Below are positions 10,458-21,513 of a stretch of DNA of 64,000 nt, piece by piece. Made by a program: the position numbers and the translations under genes. The stretch lies in the NCBI GenBank assembly GCA_003049485.1, contig PYST01000114.1, positions 1 through 64,000 on the forward strand, read 5' to 3'. How positions within the stretch are numbered: the first letter of the stretch is position 1; each line of letters starts with the position of its first letter. Origin of the DNA: Ophioceras dolichostomum. Taxonomy: Eukaryota > Ascomycota > Sordariomycetes > Magnaporthales > Ophioceraceae. Under the pieces are notes generated by a model. That model had not been told where the DNA came from. It searched no databases and was given only the letters and a program-made list of their open reading frames with translations.

Positions 10458-11303
10458 TCAGTCGCTGTCGTCGTCGCTGTCATCGTCGTCGTCCCCTCCA
10501 CCCCCTCTGGCTGCCCTCTCGGGGGCGTCCTCGTAGTCCGACGAGTCGTCGTCTTCCTCATCGGAATCCGGCTCGACCTCCATCGGCTCTAGCCTCGAGT
10601 CTCCTGTCCTTATGGCAGCTAGTGGTGGTGGTGGTTGCGGCTGGGTGGCGGCGTTGCGGGCCTCGTTCGGTAGTGCTCGTCGGGGTGGTGGTGGTGGTAA
10701 TGGTAGCTGTTGTGGTGGTGGCTGTGGTTGTTGTTGTTGCTGTTGTTGTCCCTGCTGTGGTCCCTCTTGCTGTTCTCCCGACTGTGTAGGGGGTTGCGGC
10801 TGTGGCGGATGAGGGGGGTGAAGGTTTGGAGGAGGAGGAGGCGCCAGCATCTGATTCATCTCAGGCACGGACGCCATCCTCGCTATGCCCACCAAGGCCT
10901 CCAGCTCATACGCGCCGCCGAGCCTCATCCGGAACCACTGTCGGAACTTCTTGTCGTCCACCAGGTCCGGGTTGGGGGCGTGGTTGTGGGTGCCGTTGAC
11001 GACCCTCAGCAGCCAGCGGTCGCCCAGCTGCTTGTGGATGGTGCCGATGGCCTTGAAGGGGCAGTTCGTCTTGATCTTGTGCGACTTGCGCACCGTGGCC
11101 GTGGACCGGCCCGCACACTTGCACCATATCTCTATGCGGCAGAAGGGCGAGTCGGGGGCGTAGAGGACGCCCGCTTTGCGCTCGCGCGAGGTACGCGCCC
11201 GCCGCACCGAGAAGCCCTGCGCGAAGGCGGCGTGTTGGACGGCCGTGAAGAGGGACTCCATGGAGGAGAAGGAGGATTGGTAGTGGATCCCGCCTATGTT
11301 CAT
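10458..11303 (-). CDS. FAR1-like zinc-binding protein, transposase-free
   Basis: A single exon of 281 residues, or 267 if the Met at residue 15 is used. Residues 15-110 resemble the FAR1/WRKY-GCM1 type zinc-binding domain: a basic stretch, then C61/C63, C81 and the pair H106-x-H108 in NGTHNHAP. In FAR1-family proteins this domain sits ahead of a MULE-type transposase and binds DNA. Here it is followed only by proline/glutamine-rich sequence (about 155-235) and a very acidic Asp/Ser tail, the layout of a transcriptional regulator. No transposase frame or terminal inverted repeats were seen nearby. I therefore infer a nuclear DNA-binding protein derived from, or shared with, Mutator-like elements. 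The target is unknown. The GGT/TGT-rich DNA of the Pro/Gln tract is internally repetitive. Confidence 0.75.
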   Translation of the reverse strand: MNIGGIHYQSSFSSMESLFTAVQHAAFAQGFSVRRARTSRERKAGVLYAPDSPFCRIEIWCKCAGRSTATVRKSHKIKTNCPFKAIGTIHKQLGDRWLLRVVNGTHNHAPNPDLVDDKKFRQWFRMRLGGAYELEALVGIARMASVPEMNQMLAPPPPPNLHPPHPPQPQPPTQSGEQQEGPQQGQQQQQQQPQPPPQQLPLPPPPPRRALPNEARNAATQPQPPPPLAAIRTGDSRLEPMEVEPDSDEEDDDSSDYEDAPERAARGGGGDDDDDSDDDSD

Positions 11304-12132
11304 TGTGGAAGACGAGGGCTGGTTGTGGTGTGGGTGTGTGTCGAGGGAGGTGTGGAGGAGGCCCAGAGTCTCTGGAGAGACGTGGCGTCGATGTTGATAT
11401 CGATGTCGACGTCGACGGGGTTGCGGTTAGTTCGAGGCTTTGGAAGAGATATTAGGGCCTTCAGAAGAGCCCAGCGATCGTTGTGATTCCGCGTAAGTTA
11501 TCGGCGCCGCTCACGCGAGCTTGCGAATTCGAGGTCGTACACGAGAGGTTGGAGATGGTTCAGGGGCGGATTGGGGTTGGAGGTCGGGCTGTGGGCGCGT
11601 GCATTGCAGGAAAGCCACTGCTCTTGGTCGCTTAGCAGGAAGGTGCTCGGAAATAGAAGTGTAGGTCGGTAATGTCTGTGCTTCTCCTCGGCGAGGGCGA
11701 GACGACTGTCTGGTGGGAGAGGCGAATGCCACGGGTGAAACCTCTTTGGATTTAGCCGGCCCACGCCGTACGTGATGCCACACGCTAGGTCGACATCAAC
11801 CGAAATGCACTTAAGCAGTATTCTTGTCCCACATTATGCTAATAGTGGGGTGGCGGGGTCTGCCCTAGCAAGATCCAGAGGGTTATTAACTGGAGGCGCC
11901 GTCAGTCGTCAGCGACGGCGGCATCAACATCAAGCTCGTCACATCAATCCCCTTCAATCATCTATTTACTGTCATGATCTTGGTATTCCAGGCCCAAATG
12001 AAGCCCCGATTCACTCGCGATTATGTATAGGAACAATACGCGCCGTCATTACAGCAATCCAATCCACCACGTGGTATCCAATGTCAACGCGATCCCTTCA
12101 GTCGCCTTCTTACACGCTCAGTCCACCACCCA
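11304..12132. other. Intergenic region, no gene seen
   Basis: This is the upstream flank of the FAR1-like gene and the downstream flank of the P450 gene. A short repeated GTCGAC/GATATC-like stretch lies near 11390-11415. Nothing else is supported. Confidence 0.5.
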
Positions 12133-14168
12133 TTATGATCCCGGGGCAGCCGCTGTGGTCGTGGGCATGACGATGTCGCGCATGCGGAACTTGGCCCTAA
12201 AGTTGTTCTGCTTGACAAACCACGCATTCACCAACTCCCATTCCTGAGTCGGGTCCTGGAACTCGATCTTTTGGGTGGGTGCAAAAAAGCACATGATGTT
12301 AGCGTCATCTGTGAAAAAGGGGTTTCTGGCAGCAGGGAGGAGTGTGAAGGAAGTGTCCATCCCGGACCACCTAGGCAGGGACGGGAGGGGCTTGAGAGAG
12401 CTTGCTCATCTTACCTCGAACCTCCTCAACAAGCTCGGCACAACCTTATAAATCTCCAACAAACTGATGTTCTTCCCGATGCACGTCCTCGACCCCATCC
12501 CGAACTGGAACATCATCCCGTTCATCTCCTTGATCCTCTGCTCCTCCGCCGCTCTATCCTCCTTCGTCTCATCCACCAACCACCTCTCCGGCCTGTACGT
12601 CTCGACATCCTCCCCAAACACATCCCCATTCTTATGAAGCACCCAAGCCGAACACCCCACGATCGTGCCCCCCTCCACGAACCTCCCCGCGATGTCCGCC
12701 CCTCCCCGAGGAACTATGCGCTCCAGCGGTAGGCCAGCAGCGGGGTGCACGCGGAAGGCCTCCTTGATGCACGCGTCCAGGTAAGGCAAGCGCTGCGACT
12801 CGTGCCAGGTAACCAATCCCGTGGTCGTGTCGCTGAACAGCCCCTCCCTCGCCGCATCGTCGAGCTCCACGCGGAGACGGGCCAGGGCGGAGGGCGTGCG
12901 GAGCAGGTTGTAGAACACGGACGCCAGGCTGATGGCGGTCGTCTCGGAGCCGGCGAAGGCCATGGACACCGCCATCGTCTGCACCAGCGTGTCGGTCATG
13001 AAGTCCGGGCGAGACTCCTGCGCCGCGAGGAACTTCGAGAGGAGGTCGGGCGATTTGGCGATCTTCTCGTCGTGCGTGCTGCCGAAGCCGAAGAGCTCAT
13101 CAGCTTCTCCAATGCCACCGGCAGAATTGGTCGTCTTGGTGGACGAAGAAGGAGGAGACTTCTTGCCGCCTGCGATGCCGTTCGTGGTGGTGGTCGGGAG
13201 CAGGGCGGGTAGGCGCTCGGCCATGCGCTCCCGGGCGAAGCGCGCGACGGGGAAGGTCGCGTCGAAGAAACCCCATTGAGAGAGCTTGAGGTAGATGGGG
13301 TTTTTGAGGAAGAGGAGGTCAAGGAAGGGGATTTGACCAATCTAGTTTCATTTGGTGGTGAGGTTGGGGGTGTTAGTCGTTGTTGATGATGCTCTCCGCC
13401 TGACTCCTTCTTCCCCCGATGCCCTCCTTAGCTGCAGCCGAAGGTTTCATCCAACGCGGAGATATATCTTTAAAGAAACAACCGAAAACATACCGGCGCA
13501 ACATATAGGAACAGCCAGCTCAGGTACGCCACAATCCCATCGATATCCTCGTTCTTCTCGATGAACCCATGTCGCTTGCTGTACGTGATCTCCCCAATCA
13601 CATCGAACGCGTAGAACTGCAGCCAGCGCGTGAAGTCGCACCCGTCCGGGTTCCCCGCGTACAGCCGCTCCGTCTGGCGCAGGAACAAGCGGGTCGTGTT
13701 GTCCACGAACGGCTCGTACTGCACCAGGGCCGACATGGCGAAGGCGGCGTTGACGCACCGCCTGAACCTGGCGTGGAAGTCGTTGTCGGTCGTGCTGAAG
13801 AGGCTCTGCAGCCTGTGGCCCTTCACGACGGACTGCTGCACGATGTAGAAGTCCGACTTGACGAAGCCCTTGTTCAGGCCGTAGATGGTCTTGAGGGCCT
13901 TCGGATCCGCGAACGATAAGGTGTTGGGCCCTAGACGCACCACGTCGCCGTGCTTGGCGTGGAGCTTGCGGTGGGTGATGTCGGGCCGTCGGCCGTACAC
14001 GTCCCATAGGCGCCAGAGGTCGGTCACGGAGGCGAGGAATGGGCCCGGGTATTTGTGGAGGCCGTTGTGGTAGCGGTTTCTGGTGAGGTGGGCGGCTAGG
14101 AGCAGGAGGCTCACGGGGAGCCAGTGCGCGCCCAGGAACTGGAGCACAGTTTCTGTTAAGCTGTGCAT
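12133..14168 (-). CDS. Cytochrome P450 monooxygenase
   Basis: Three phase-0 exons (14168-13494, 13341-12415, 12267-12133) give 578 residues. Donors are GTATGT and GTAAGA; acceptors are CTAG and AAAAG. An N-terminal hydrophobic helix (about residues 10-28) is followed by HKYPGPF, typical of ER-anchored microsomal P450s. The oxygen-binding I-helix motif reads AGSETTAIS. The K-helix ExxR lies in KEAFRVHP. The PERF-type motif is YRPERW, and the heme loop FGMGSRTCIG puts the thiolate ligand at C512. The sequence style resembles the pisatin-demethylase/benzoate-hydroxylase-like fungal P450s, but substrate cannot be assigned. A Ser/Thr/Gly-rich insertion of about 40 residues ahead of the I helix explains the length above the usual 500-520. 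The second acceptor was chosen because it joins RRFE to IEFQDPTQEW. Confidence 0.93.
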
Positions 14169-17100
14169 TTTTTTTTGGATGTCCGCCCTTGTGTTTGTGT
14201 TTGTGTTTGTGTATAGGGGTGTCTTCCTTCGGTGAACTCCGATGTCGTCCGGTTGAGCAGTATCTATCTATATGTGATGCGCGCGCTGTATGAGCTACGA
14301 AAGCTCTTCGGCAGAATTCTCAAGCCGCTTTCAGATGAGTGAGGTAATGTAATGTGTGGGATGGCAGTTGAGCCGCCTCAAGTCCCCGGTGAGAGGTATT
14401 ATTCTTATTGTCGGTAGTGATAAGGCAATAAACGACGCTTCCGGAGCAGACAGACAAGTGAGCCAGAGGCGCTGGGTTTGAAGGGGGGTTGAGCTCCGGT
14501 ATGGGGACTGATACTGTTGTGTGTATCAGCTATGAGTGAGAGAGCTAGCTGCGAGAGCTAGCTGCGAAAGACGAGAAGGTGTGTCAAGATATCTACCACG
14601 CTCAGCTATAAGTCCTCAGAGCCCTTACTCAAGTATGGGCCGGAGCTCATATTCTATCCTCTCGCACACGGCTCAAGATGGACCGACGAGCTGGGCCAGA
14701 TGGGGATGAGGATGGAGGTAGGTTAGGTAGTTGTAGTCGTAGCAGAAGGGGTTTCGATATCGAGCTGAGAGTGGGAGAGGGTTTGGGGTAATGGGTCGGC
14801 CAGCTCAGACAAGCCTTCAGGACCTGCGGGCGAGATGGACACTCGGGTGGAAGGCGGACGGGCTGGAGGAGAGGCGATATTGGCAACCAGACCGCGGGAT
14901 GCGCAGAAGGCAGGTAGTGTAATGCTCGCTAATATATGCGGGCGGCTGGTTGGTTGGCTATTCCCCCTCCCTCTCCTAACCATGCGGGATGGGATGCGGG
15001 ATGCGGGCTTCTTGTCCTTGCTTCCCCGGCAGATCCTTCCAGGGAAGCCGGGGAAGGATAGGAGACGGACGGGCAGACAGTGGTTGGGTGAATCAGGTAA
15101 CGAGCGATTGGGACGTGTGCGTCCCGACGGTGCTTGCTGGAAGGAAGGAGATTGCCGCTCCCTTGCCTCTCCCTTGCTTACAGTCTTGGCGCTAACCAAG
15201 GGACCCAGCCACGGCAAGTCGAGACGGGATGGTCGTGAGAGAGTGTGGAAGACAGCCAGGGGTGACGGGTCAACGTTTATGTACCGTACCTGAAGTGGTG
15301 ATAAGTGAGTATGTGTGCCATGTTTATTGGTGGGTTGGATGGGCTGGCATTGGGGCGTGAGCTGGTAGGCCGATGGACTAGATGACCTGCCTCGACGAGC
15401 CCTCTTCGAATTGGACGTCTAGGGAGACGCGGTCATGTCATCTCGCCTTCTCTGGGGATGCCTGACAGCTGGCTAGCTGTCTTGCTTCCCGAAGCCCTCT
15501 TCCCGGAAAAGGGTGGCCGATGAGGGGATAAGGTGTGGGGAAACAAGACGAAGTCGATCGATATTGGGTAAATAGGTGGCATGGGGTGGGTTACTCGTTG
15601 CTGGTTGGGTGATGATGATGGTGGTGGTGGTGCATAACGGGCTGCAACGAAGGTGGGAGCCACGTTGATTACTATTAGTCCGACTCTCGTTGCCCGGCCG
15701 TAAGGTCAGATAGGAGGGATGTGAAGCGGCCGAGACAACGAGGCAAGAAGTAGTCTACTTGCCGCGTCTGTGGAGGTCGGTTTGGGCGGCTATGCCGAGG
15801 CCACCGAGCTGGGACGCGGGCGCGTGGTCCATCGTATCTGGATGAATGACGTTCGAATCATAAGGTCTGAGATCAGCTTACAGTTCTGCCCGTGGTCAAT
15901 ATTTCTTTCCTCTCTGGGCCGAGAAGGGAAAACCTTCAACCTCTCACTTCCCACCCGCCATGGTCCCACTAGGATGGTGAGCTCGAGACAGCGTCAAGAC
16001 GTTATCTGTTCTCGCTCTGGGAGACAACTCGATGTGCGAAGGTAGCTCCTTGCTGTTGCTTGCCTCAGGGCCATCCGTCAATGATCCATTTCATCCCATG
16101 TCCGTTGCCGATCGGGTTCAACTTTCCGCGGGTGGTTCCTACTCCTAGCTACCACCTTGGTCCATCTGCTGCCGGACCCCGATGTAAGGGGCTCCAGAAC
16201 TGAGGTCATCTCTTGGCTCTGCGCAAGTCTGATGGGACTGGTGGGACTGATGGCCGGTGCAAAGGTTCAACACCAAGCAGCCATGCCATGCGAGCCATGG
16301 TGACCATTGTAAATGAATTGGCACGCAGTACTTTACGGTTTGGTGGCTCTCGGGAAGTAATGAGGAGTTGCCGCGATTGTGCTCGTAAATGTGCATGTAT
16401 GTACATGCAGGCGAGGCAGGCAGGTGGCAGAAATCCCTTTTGGTGGGGTACTGTTGGTGAGGGGAAGGGACCCATCCATGGCTGCCCGCATTCAAGTGCA
16501 CGTCCTGCGAGGCATGGAGACAGGAAAATGGATTGGGATGGGGATAGGATGGGGGCCCTGGACTGGGGGTCCCAGAGTTTGACAGCATCGGCAGATGCGA
16601 GATCCAATAGATCACCCAAGACATGGCTCCGCATGAGGTCCGCAGGGCCACGCTCGGTGGGAGAAAAAGTGTGGAGGAAGGTCTCAGAGAGAAGTCCTCT
16701 AAGCTCTCGTATCTTGCCGAAGCAAAAGGTCAGCTCGGCGTAAGAACGTTAACACGAACTAGACATGAGCGGCGGCGGCGGCGGTTGGAGGCATATTTCC
16801 GTCATCACCTAGAGGTACCTACACCACCCACGTTCCAAACCCTCGTGAGCTCCATTGGTTCCCAATCCCAGGACGGCTTGAGCGGCTGGGCGCCATGTGG
16901 GCTATCAAGCCAGGCAAGCCGGGCTGGTTAGTGACTACCTCAGGTAGGTAGGCACGAGCAACGAGAGGCCGAGGAGATAGATGCAAAGCGGAAGACGAAG
17001 AGGGGACCGGTATTGGTAGTGGTCTTCTCCTCTGGCTTCTAGCTCCAGCCGGTCTCGAAGCTAGAGCGGGACGAATGGCCGTTGTCGGTACTACCCCGGG

Positions 17101-18486
17101 AGCGGAAGTCAATACCTCCACGAAATGCACTCGACCGGAAGTTCATTTATTCTGGCGTTGGACCTACTGTCCCACCGGCAATGGATTGGAGGGAGCATGA
17201 TATGTAGTAGTTCACAATTCCTGTGCGCTTCCAGGTGATTTGCTGTCTACGATAGAACACCGAGAGAACCAAGACCCCTCCTGCCTCGGGTGTGCCTTCC
17301 CAATCTCGCGCAAATAGACCTGAACCTATTAACAGAAGCGGTGGCCATTTGCCGCCATCGTGGCTGGCATGCGTGCGGAGAATAATATAGGATATATCTC
17401 CACCTGACCATGCCGTTTCCCGGGTACGGCGATGAGACGGGAAGCTCGACTGTCTAATGCGTCGGTGTCGGGGATTGGAAGTAAAGATCAGCCTAGTAGC
17501 CAGCGAAAATGGAAAAGACACAAGAAAAAGATAGATGTTGTGGCGAAGTCCGGTATTGTGTTGGAGGAAGCGGCATCAACGCTTGCAAATGGATGTGCCG
17601 AGATCCAAAGGACCAAAACCTGTGCGCGGAAACCCATTGAAGGAGCAGAGCATTGATGTGTCACTGTCTACAACAACCCCCAACTAGACCAGTCCGGGAA
17701 AGGAAGGACAGGCCACCCAGGCGAAGAAAGGCTCTTAACGTTAGCTTCCGCGGGTTTGGCGTTTTGGGAGGCTTTCTCCTTCGGCAGATGTCTCTGTGGC
17801 GATGATTTTGGTAAGATGGACTGAACGAGGAAACACACAAATCTTCATAGCGCACCTTTGATAGGGCATGTGAGCGATTAGATTGATCTAGGGATCCCTA
17901 ATTTGAGAAACCACACAGTCAGGCACCAGGCCGAGAATGCAGAACGAAAAGAACACCTTCTTGTTGGCGGACTGGCCAGCTGGGGAGGAACTGCCGAAGT
18001 TTCAGCGACAATAGGTGAGCTTTGCTCCGAAAAGAAATTAGAAATAACTCGTACCATTAAACTCTCAGCTGCTACAAAACGAGTGCTCTGTGTTCCGTAA
18101 GGGCAATCGCATTGACACAGGTTTCTATTTTTTTCACCATCTCTCTCGTCATTCCGTCCACTGTTCGAGACAAGCTTGCCAAACACCCGCTCGGCATCCC
18201 AACCCCGGGAAATGGTGGGGTCCGGGCCTCACCGCACTCGGGGCCGGAACCGGGGAAGCTCTCCCTCCCGCCCGATACACTCACATTCTACATCTCCCAC
18301 TGGCTCTCTCCCCTTCGCATCAGCATTCGCGTTGGGTAAGCCTTTAGCGGCAATACACATCTCTCCTCCAAGTTGTATTCGAGGCAGACTCTATCCAGCG
18401 CTACAATTCGTCTTCAGGCTCTAGATAAATGCTCCTCCTTTTTCCCACGCAAACATCGAAACCCGCTTCGCTTGAACAATTCACGT
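14169..18486. other. 4.3 kb gene-poor region between P450 and BBE oxidase genes
   Basis: I find no frame with a recognisable domain or a plausible spliced gene on either strand. A tandem GAGAGCTAGCTGC lies near 14537-14565 and a short TGTTTG repeat near 14190-14210. Open frames up to about 176 codons (for example 16213-16743) have counterparts on the opposite strand and random-looking composition. Confidence 0.45.
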
Positions 18487-20373
18487 TCACTTCCACTCAA
18501 ACTCGTTCCTCAAACCCTCCAAACCACTCGCATCGCCCTCGTCCAAAAACCCACAGATCCTCCCCTCCGGATCCCACCTCCTCCTCACCTCCCTCAGCCT
18601 CGCCCCATTCTCCTCGGACCAAAACCTCGTCCTCCTGGCCCTGAAATCCGCGTCGCCCAGATAGCTGCCGACCTCGTGCCTCTCCACTTTGTTCATCGTA
18701 TCCCTAACCCACCCCTCGCACCTCACATCGTCCTTCTCCTCCTTCCAGGTGGTATACACGGCGAAGTAGTGGTCCGACTGCATCGACAAAGCCATCCCGC
18801 CCTCGTCCTCAGATCCTCCCCCTAATGATCGGCGAGACGTGGGGTGCATAGCGTAGTACAGCGCAAACGACCTCGTGTCCCTCGGCAAAGTCGTAAACGC
18901 CTCTTCCAAGACGTCCGGGACGGATACTCCTCCTTCAGGCTCGTTGGCGACGTACGAATCGTCGCAGCAGTAGCGGTGTCCCGGGGGAGAGGCGGTCGTC
19001 TGGGAGCAGTACTCGTGCTCGAGCGAGATCTGGCGGCAGAACAGCTCGACCTTACAGCCCGAATCCTCGCCGCGGGGTCTGCGGGGATCGTCGTGCAGGG
19101 GACGGAGCGCGGCCTGCGCCTCGGCGAGGGTGGGCTTGAACGTGGTGAAGTTCGCCAGGATCGACAGCTCTGATGCCGGCGTGGATGGGTCGAGGAGCGT
19201 GTAGGACGATACGACGACCATTTCGGTGTCCGGGTCGGCGCCGCGGGAGGCGTCTATTACGAATTGGAGGACGGACTTGAACGAGGAGACGGGGTAGATG
19301 TAGATGCTTTGCCATACGCCGAGGAGCGGGCGGGTTTGTAGGTGGAAGCGGGTGACTATCGCGGGGAAGCCTAGGGATAGACATAGACAAGTACCAAAGT
19401 CAGTTGGCTGGTCTCGATGGTAGCCGCCTACCTTAGTAGGTACCTAGGTGGGTGGAGAGATCTGTGAAAAGGTAAGGTATGTGTAGGTCTATATAGCACA
19501 GGGAAGGCCAGAGGACCTACCAGGCCCAGCACCCCTCGCGGCCCAGAACAGCTCCTTGTTCTCGTCGACGCTGCAGTGTAGCTCCCTCGCATCAGCAGTA
19601 ACCACATCGATGCCCACTACCGACTCGCATGCCCAGCCCCAGTTCTGTCTCGGTCCACGATCATCGTCAGTCATCAGTCGGTGGGTAACTATGCTGCCAG
19701 GGCGTTCGATGGAAACACTCCGAGCCTCTCGCCACCACGACGAGCAAGAAGAAGGAGAGACGGAGAAAGACGGGGAGAGCCATACCTTGCAATTCCACCC
19801 CATCCCACCTTGCAACAAAAAGCCCCCCAACCCAACATCAGGACAATGCCCACCAGCAAACATCCTCCCCTTCCCCTCCAACCACCTATTCAGCATCCGT
19901 CCCGTGCAGCTCGGCGGCGCGCTTACCACCCCCGTTTCCCCATCAAACTGCAGCACCCCCTCCGCAACCTCCTTCTCCTGTCCGTCCTCCTCAGTAGTAG
20001 TGGTACCCTCAAACGCCATCAGCCCACTCAGATCCAACAAAATCGCATCACTCCTCACGCTCCACGCCGCCCAGCTGTGTCCGCCCGACCGCACACTGAC
20101 CCTCACGTCCGGCCCCAGGCTGCGCGCCAGCTCGACGGCGACGCGCGCGTGCGACGGGTGCGTGGCGCGGACTATCGCGACCGGAAGCCGATCCTTCCCT
20201 ACGGAGGAAGTGGGCGAAGTAGAGGAATGGCCGCGTCGCTTGTTGAAGACGCCGGACCAGACGGCCGCGTTGTAGACGTCTGGGTCGGTGGTTGCGCGGT
20301 GGATGATCTCTGGTGGCGGTGGCTGCGGCTGCTGGAGTGAGGACGCTTGCGGGGTGGTAGTGTTGGACGACAT
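18487..20373 (-). CDS. FAD-linked BBE-type oxidoreductase
   Basis: Three exons (20373-19786, 19644-19521, 19370-18487) give 531 residues. The introns are 19645-19785 (donor GTATGG) and 19371-19520 (donor GTAGGT). The FAD_binding_4 fold is clear. VRSGGHSWAAW carries H99, the usual histidyl-FAD attachment residue, and GGHCPDVGLGGF carries C177, where bicovalent members have a cysteinyl link. The two then continue into GWACESVVGIDVVTADAR and, across the second intron, FWAARGAGPG then FPAIVTRFH. The C-terminal BBE domain ends in SEENGARLREVRRRWDPEG. Family members oxidise sugars, alkaloids or polyketide intermediates and make H2O2. No signal peptide is visible (N-terminus Ser/Thr/Gln/Pro-rich), so unlike many secreted relatives this one looks intracellular. 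The substrate is unknown. The nearest gene on its own strand upstream is the low-complexity locus; the P450 lies 4.3 kb downstream. Confidence 0.9.
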
Positions 20374-21513
20374 GGTGTCTTTGGTGTATGTAGTTGAAGT
20401 CGAAAGGACGGGGTTTGGATCTTGGAAGAAGCTTGGTACCAGTTGTGATTCTATCTCTGTTTTCTTGTCGAGAGCTCTTCGTCTCCAGCAGGATGGGACG
20501 AAGGAGGGAATTATTTACAACCTTGCATCAGTCCAGCCCCTCGCGAACCCGGATTGCAATGATATCTATCCAGTCCCCTGAGTTAGGCTCCTGGAGATCG
20601 CACCCCGCGGATGGGGTCAATTCGATAGGTATACTCCCCTCGGAAACGCTCCCTGCGGAGGACGACTCGTTTGTCTTTGTTGTCTTTGTGCTTGATAGTC
20701 ATGGCATGAAAAGTGGATGCCGCTCGTCAAGGCGTCGTCACCTCGCAAGGTTTGGTGTTTCCAACATAGGAGAGGCAGCTCCCCTCCCAGGGCTGGAACC
20801 CCACGTCTCAAAACCTTATCTGGTGCCTCTCAGCTGCCCCGAGTGTTCCGGATACAGCTCCGAAGACGGGGTGTCTTGTTTCAGAAAAAGCACCCAAGAC
20901 GGCGCCCGCGGTCCACTTGCCACGCATCACTATTTAAAGCGATGGTATGTGGTCGCACAAGGAGGGGAGTCGACAGGACGAGGATATCATCACGAGAAAC
21001 AATGGGCGCACCGGAAGGCTTTGCGGACTGGGAGGAATGGCGCAAGACGAGGAAGGCCGAGTTTCCTCGAGACTGCCTCGTCTCCTGTTATGTACGGGCT
21101 ACATCATACTATGTACGCTCTACCAAATCGCTTCAGCCATTGCTGCGCTGTGTCTGGTGATGTTACAACCTACCCCGTCCCGTGTAAGATCTTGCAATCC
21201 TATAGAATACAAAGGGGGCAGTGGTGTGGCGTGTAGGGTAGACGTAGGGGAAAAAAAAAAGCAAGTCAAAATGTGTAGGATGGTAGTGGTGGAATCGAAA
21301 AAACGGAATCGCTCGTGTAGTAATGACCTTCCATAACCCCCCGGTATACCCAACGAACCAACCGCCGTCCCACCCCGGTTGTTTTTCTACAGTTGAGTGT
21401 TCTAAGCAGCCTCGAGGGGCGAAGCAGATACATACAGGAAAGAGAAAAGGCCCACCCAAAATGAAGAAGAAAGAAGACTAGGATGCGTATTCGATCGCTT
21501 GAAAGTATCGGCG
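20374..21513. other. Upstream region of the BBE oxidase gene
   Basis: An 843 bp plus-strand open frame (20394-21236) fills much of this stretch. Its composition is random-looking, it has no domain and it starts 20 bp from the divergent gene start. I treat it as non-coding. Confidence 0.4.

Noticed and set aside
20394..21236. 280-codon plus-strand open frame upstream of the BBE oxidase gene
   Set aside because: No domain, random composition, and several overlapping frames open at the same place. It begins 20 bp from the divergent start codon.
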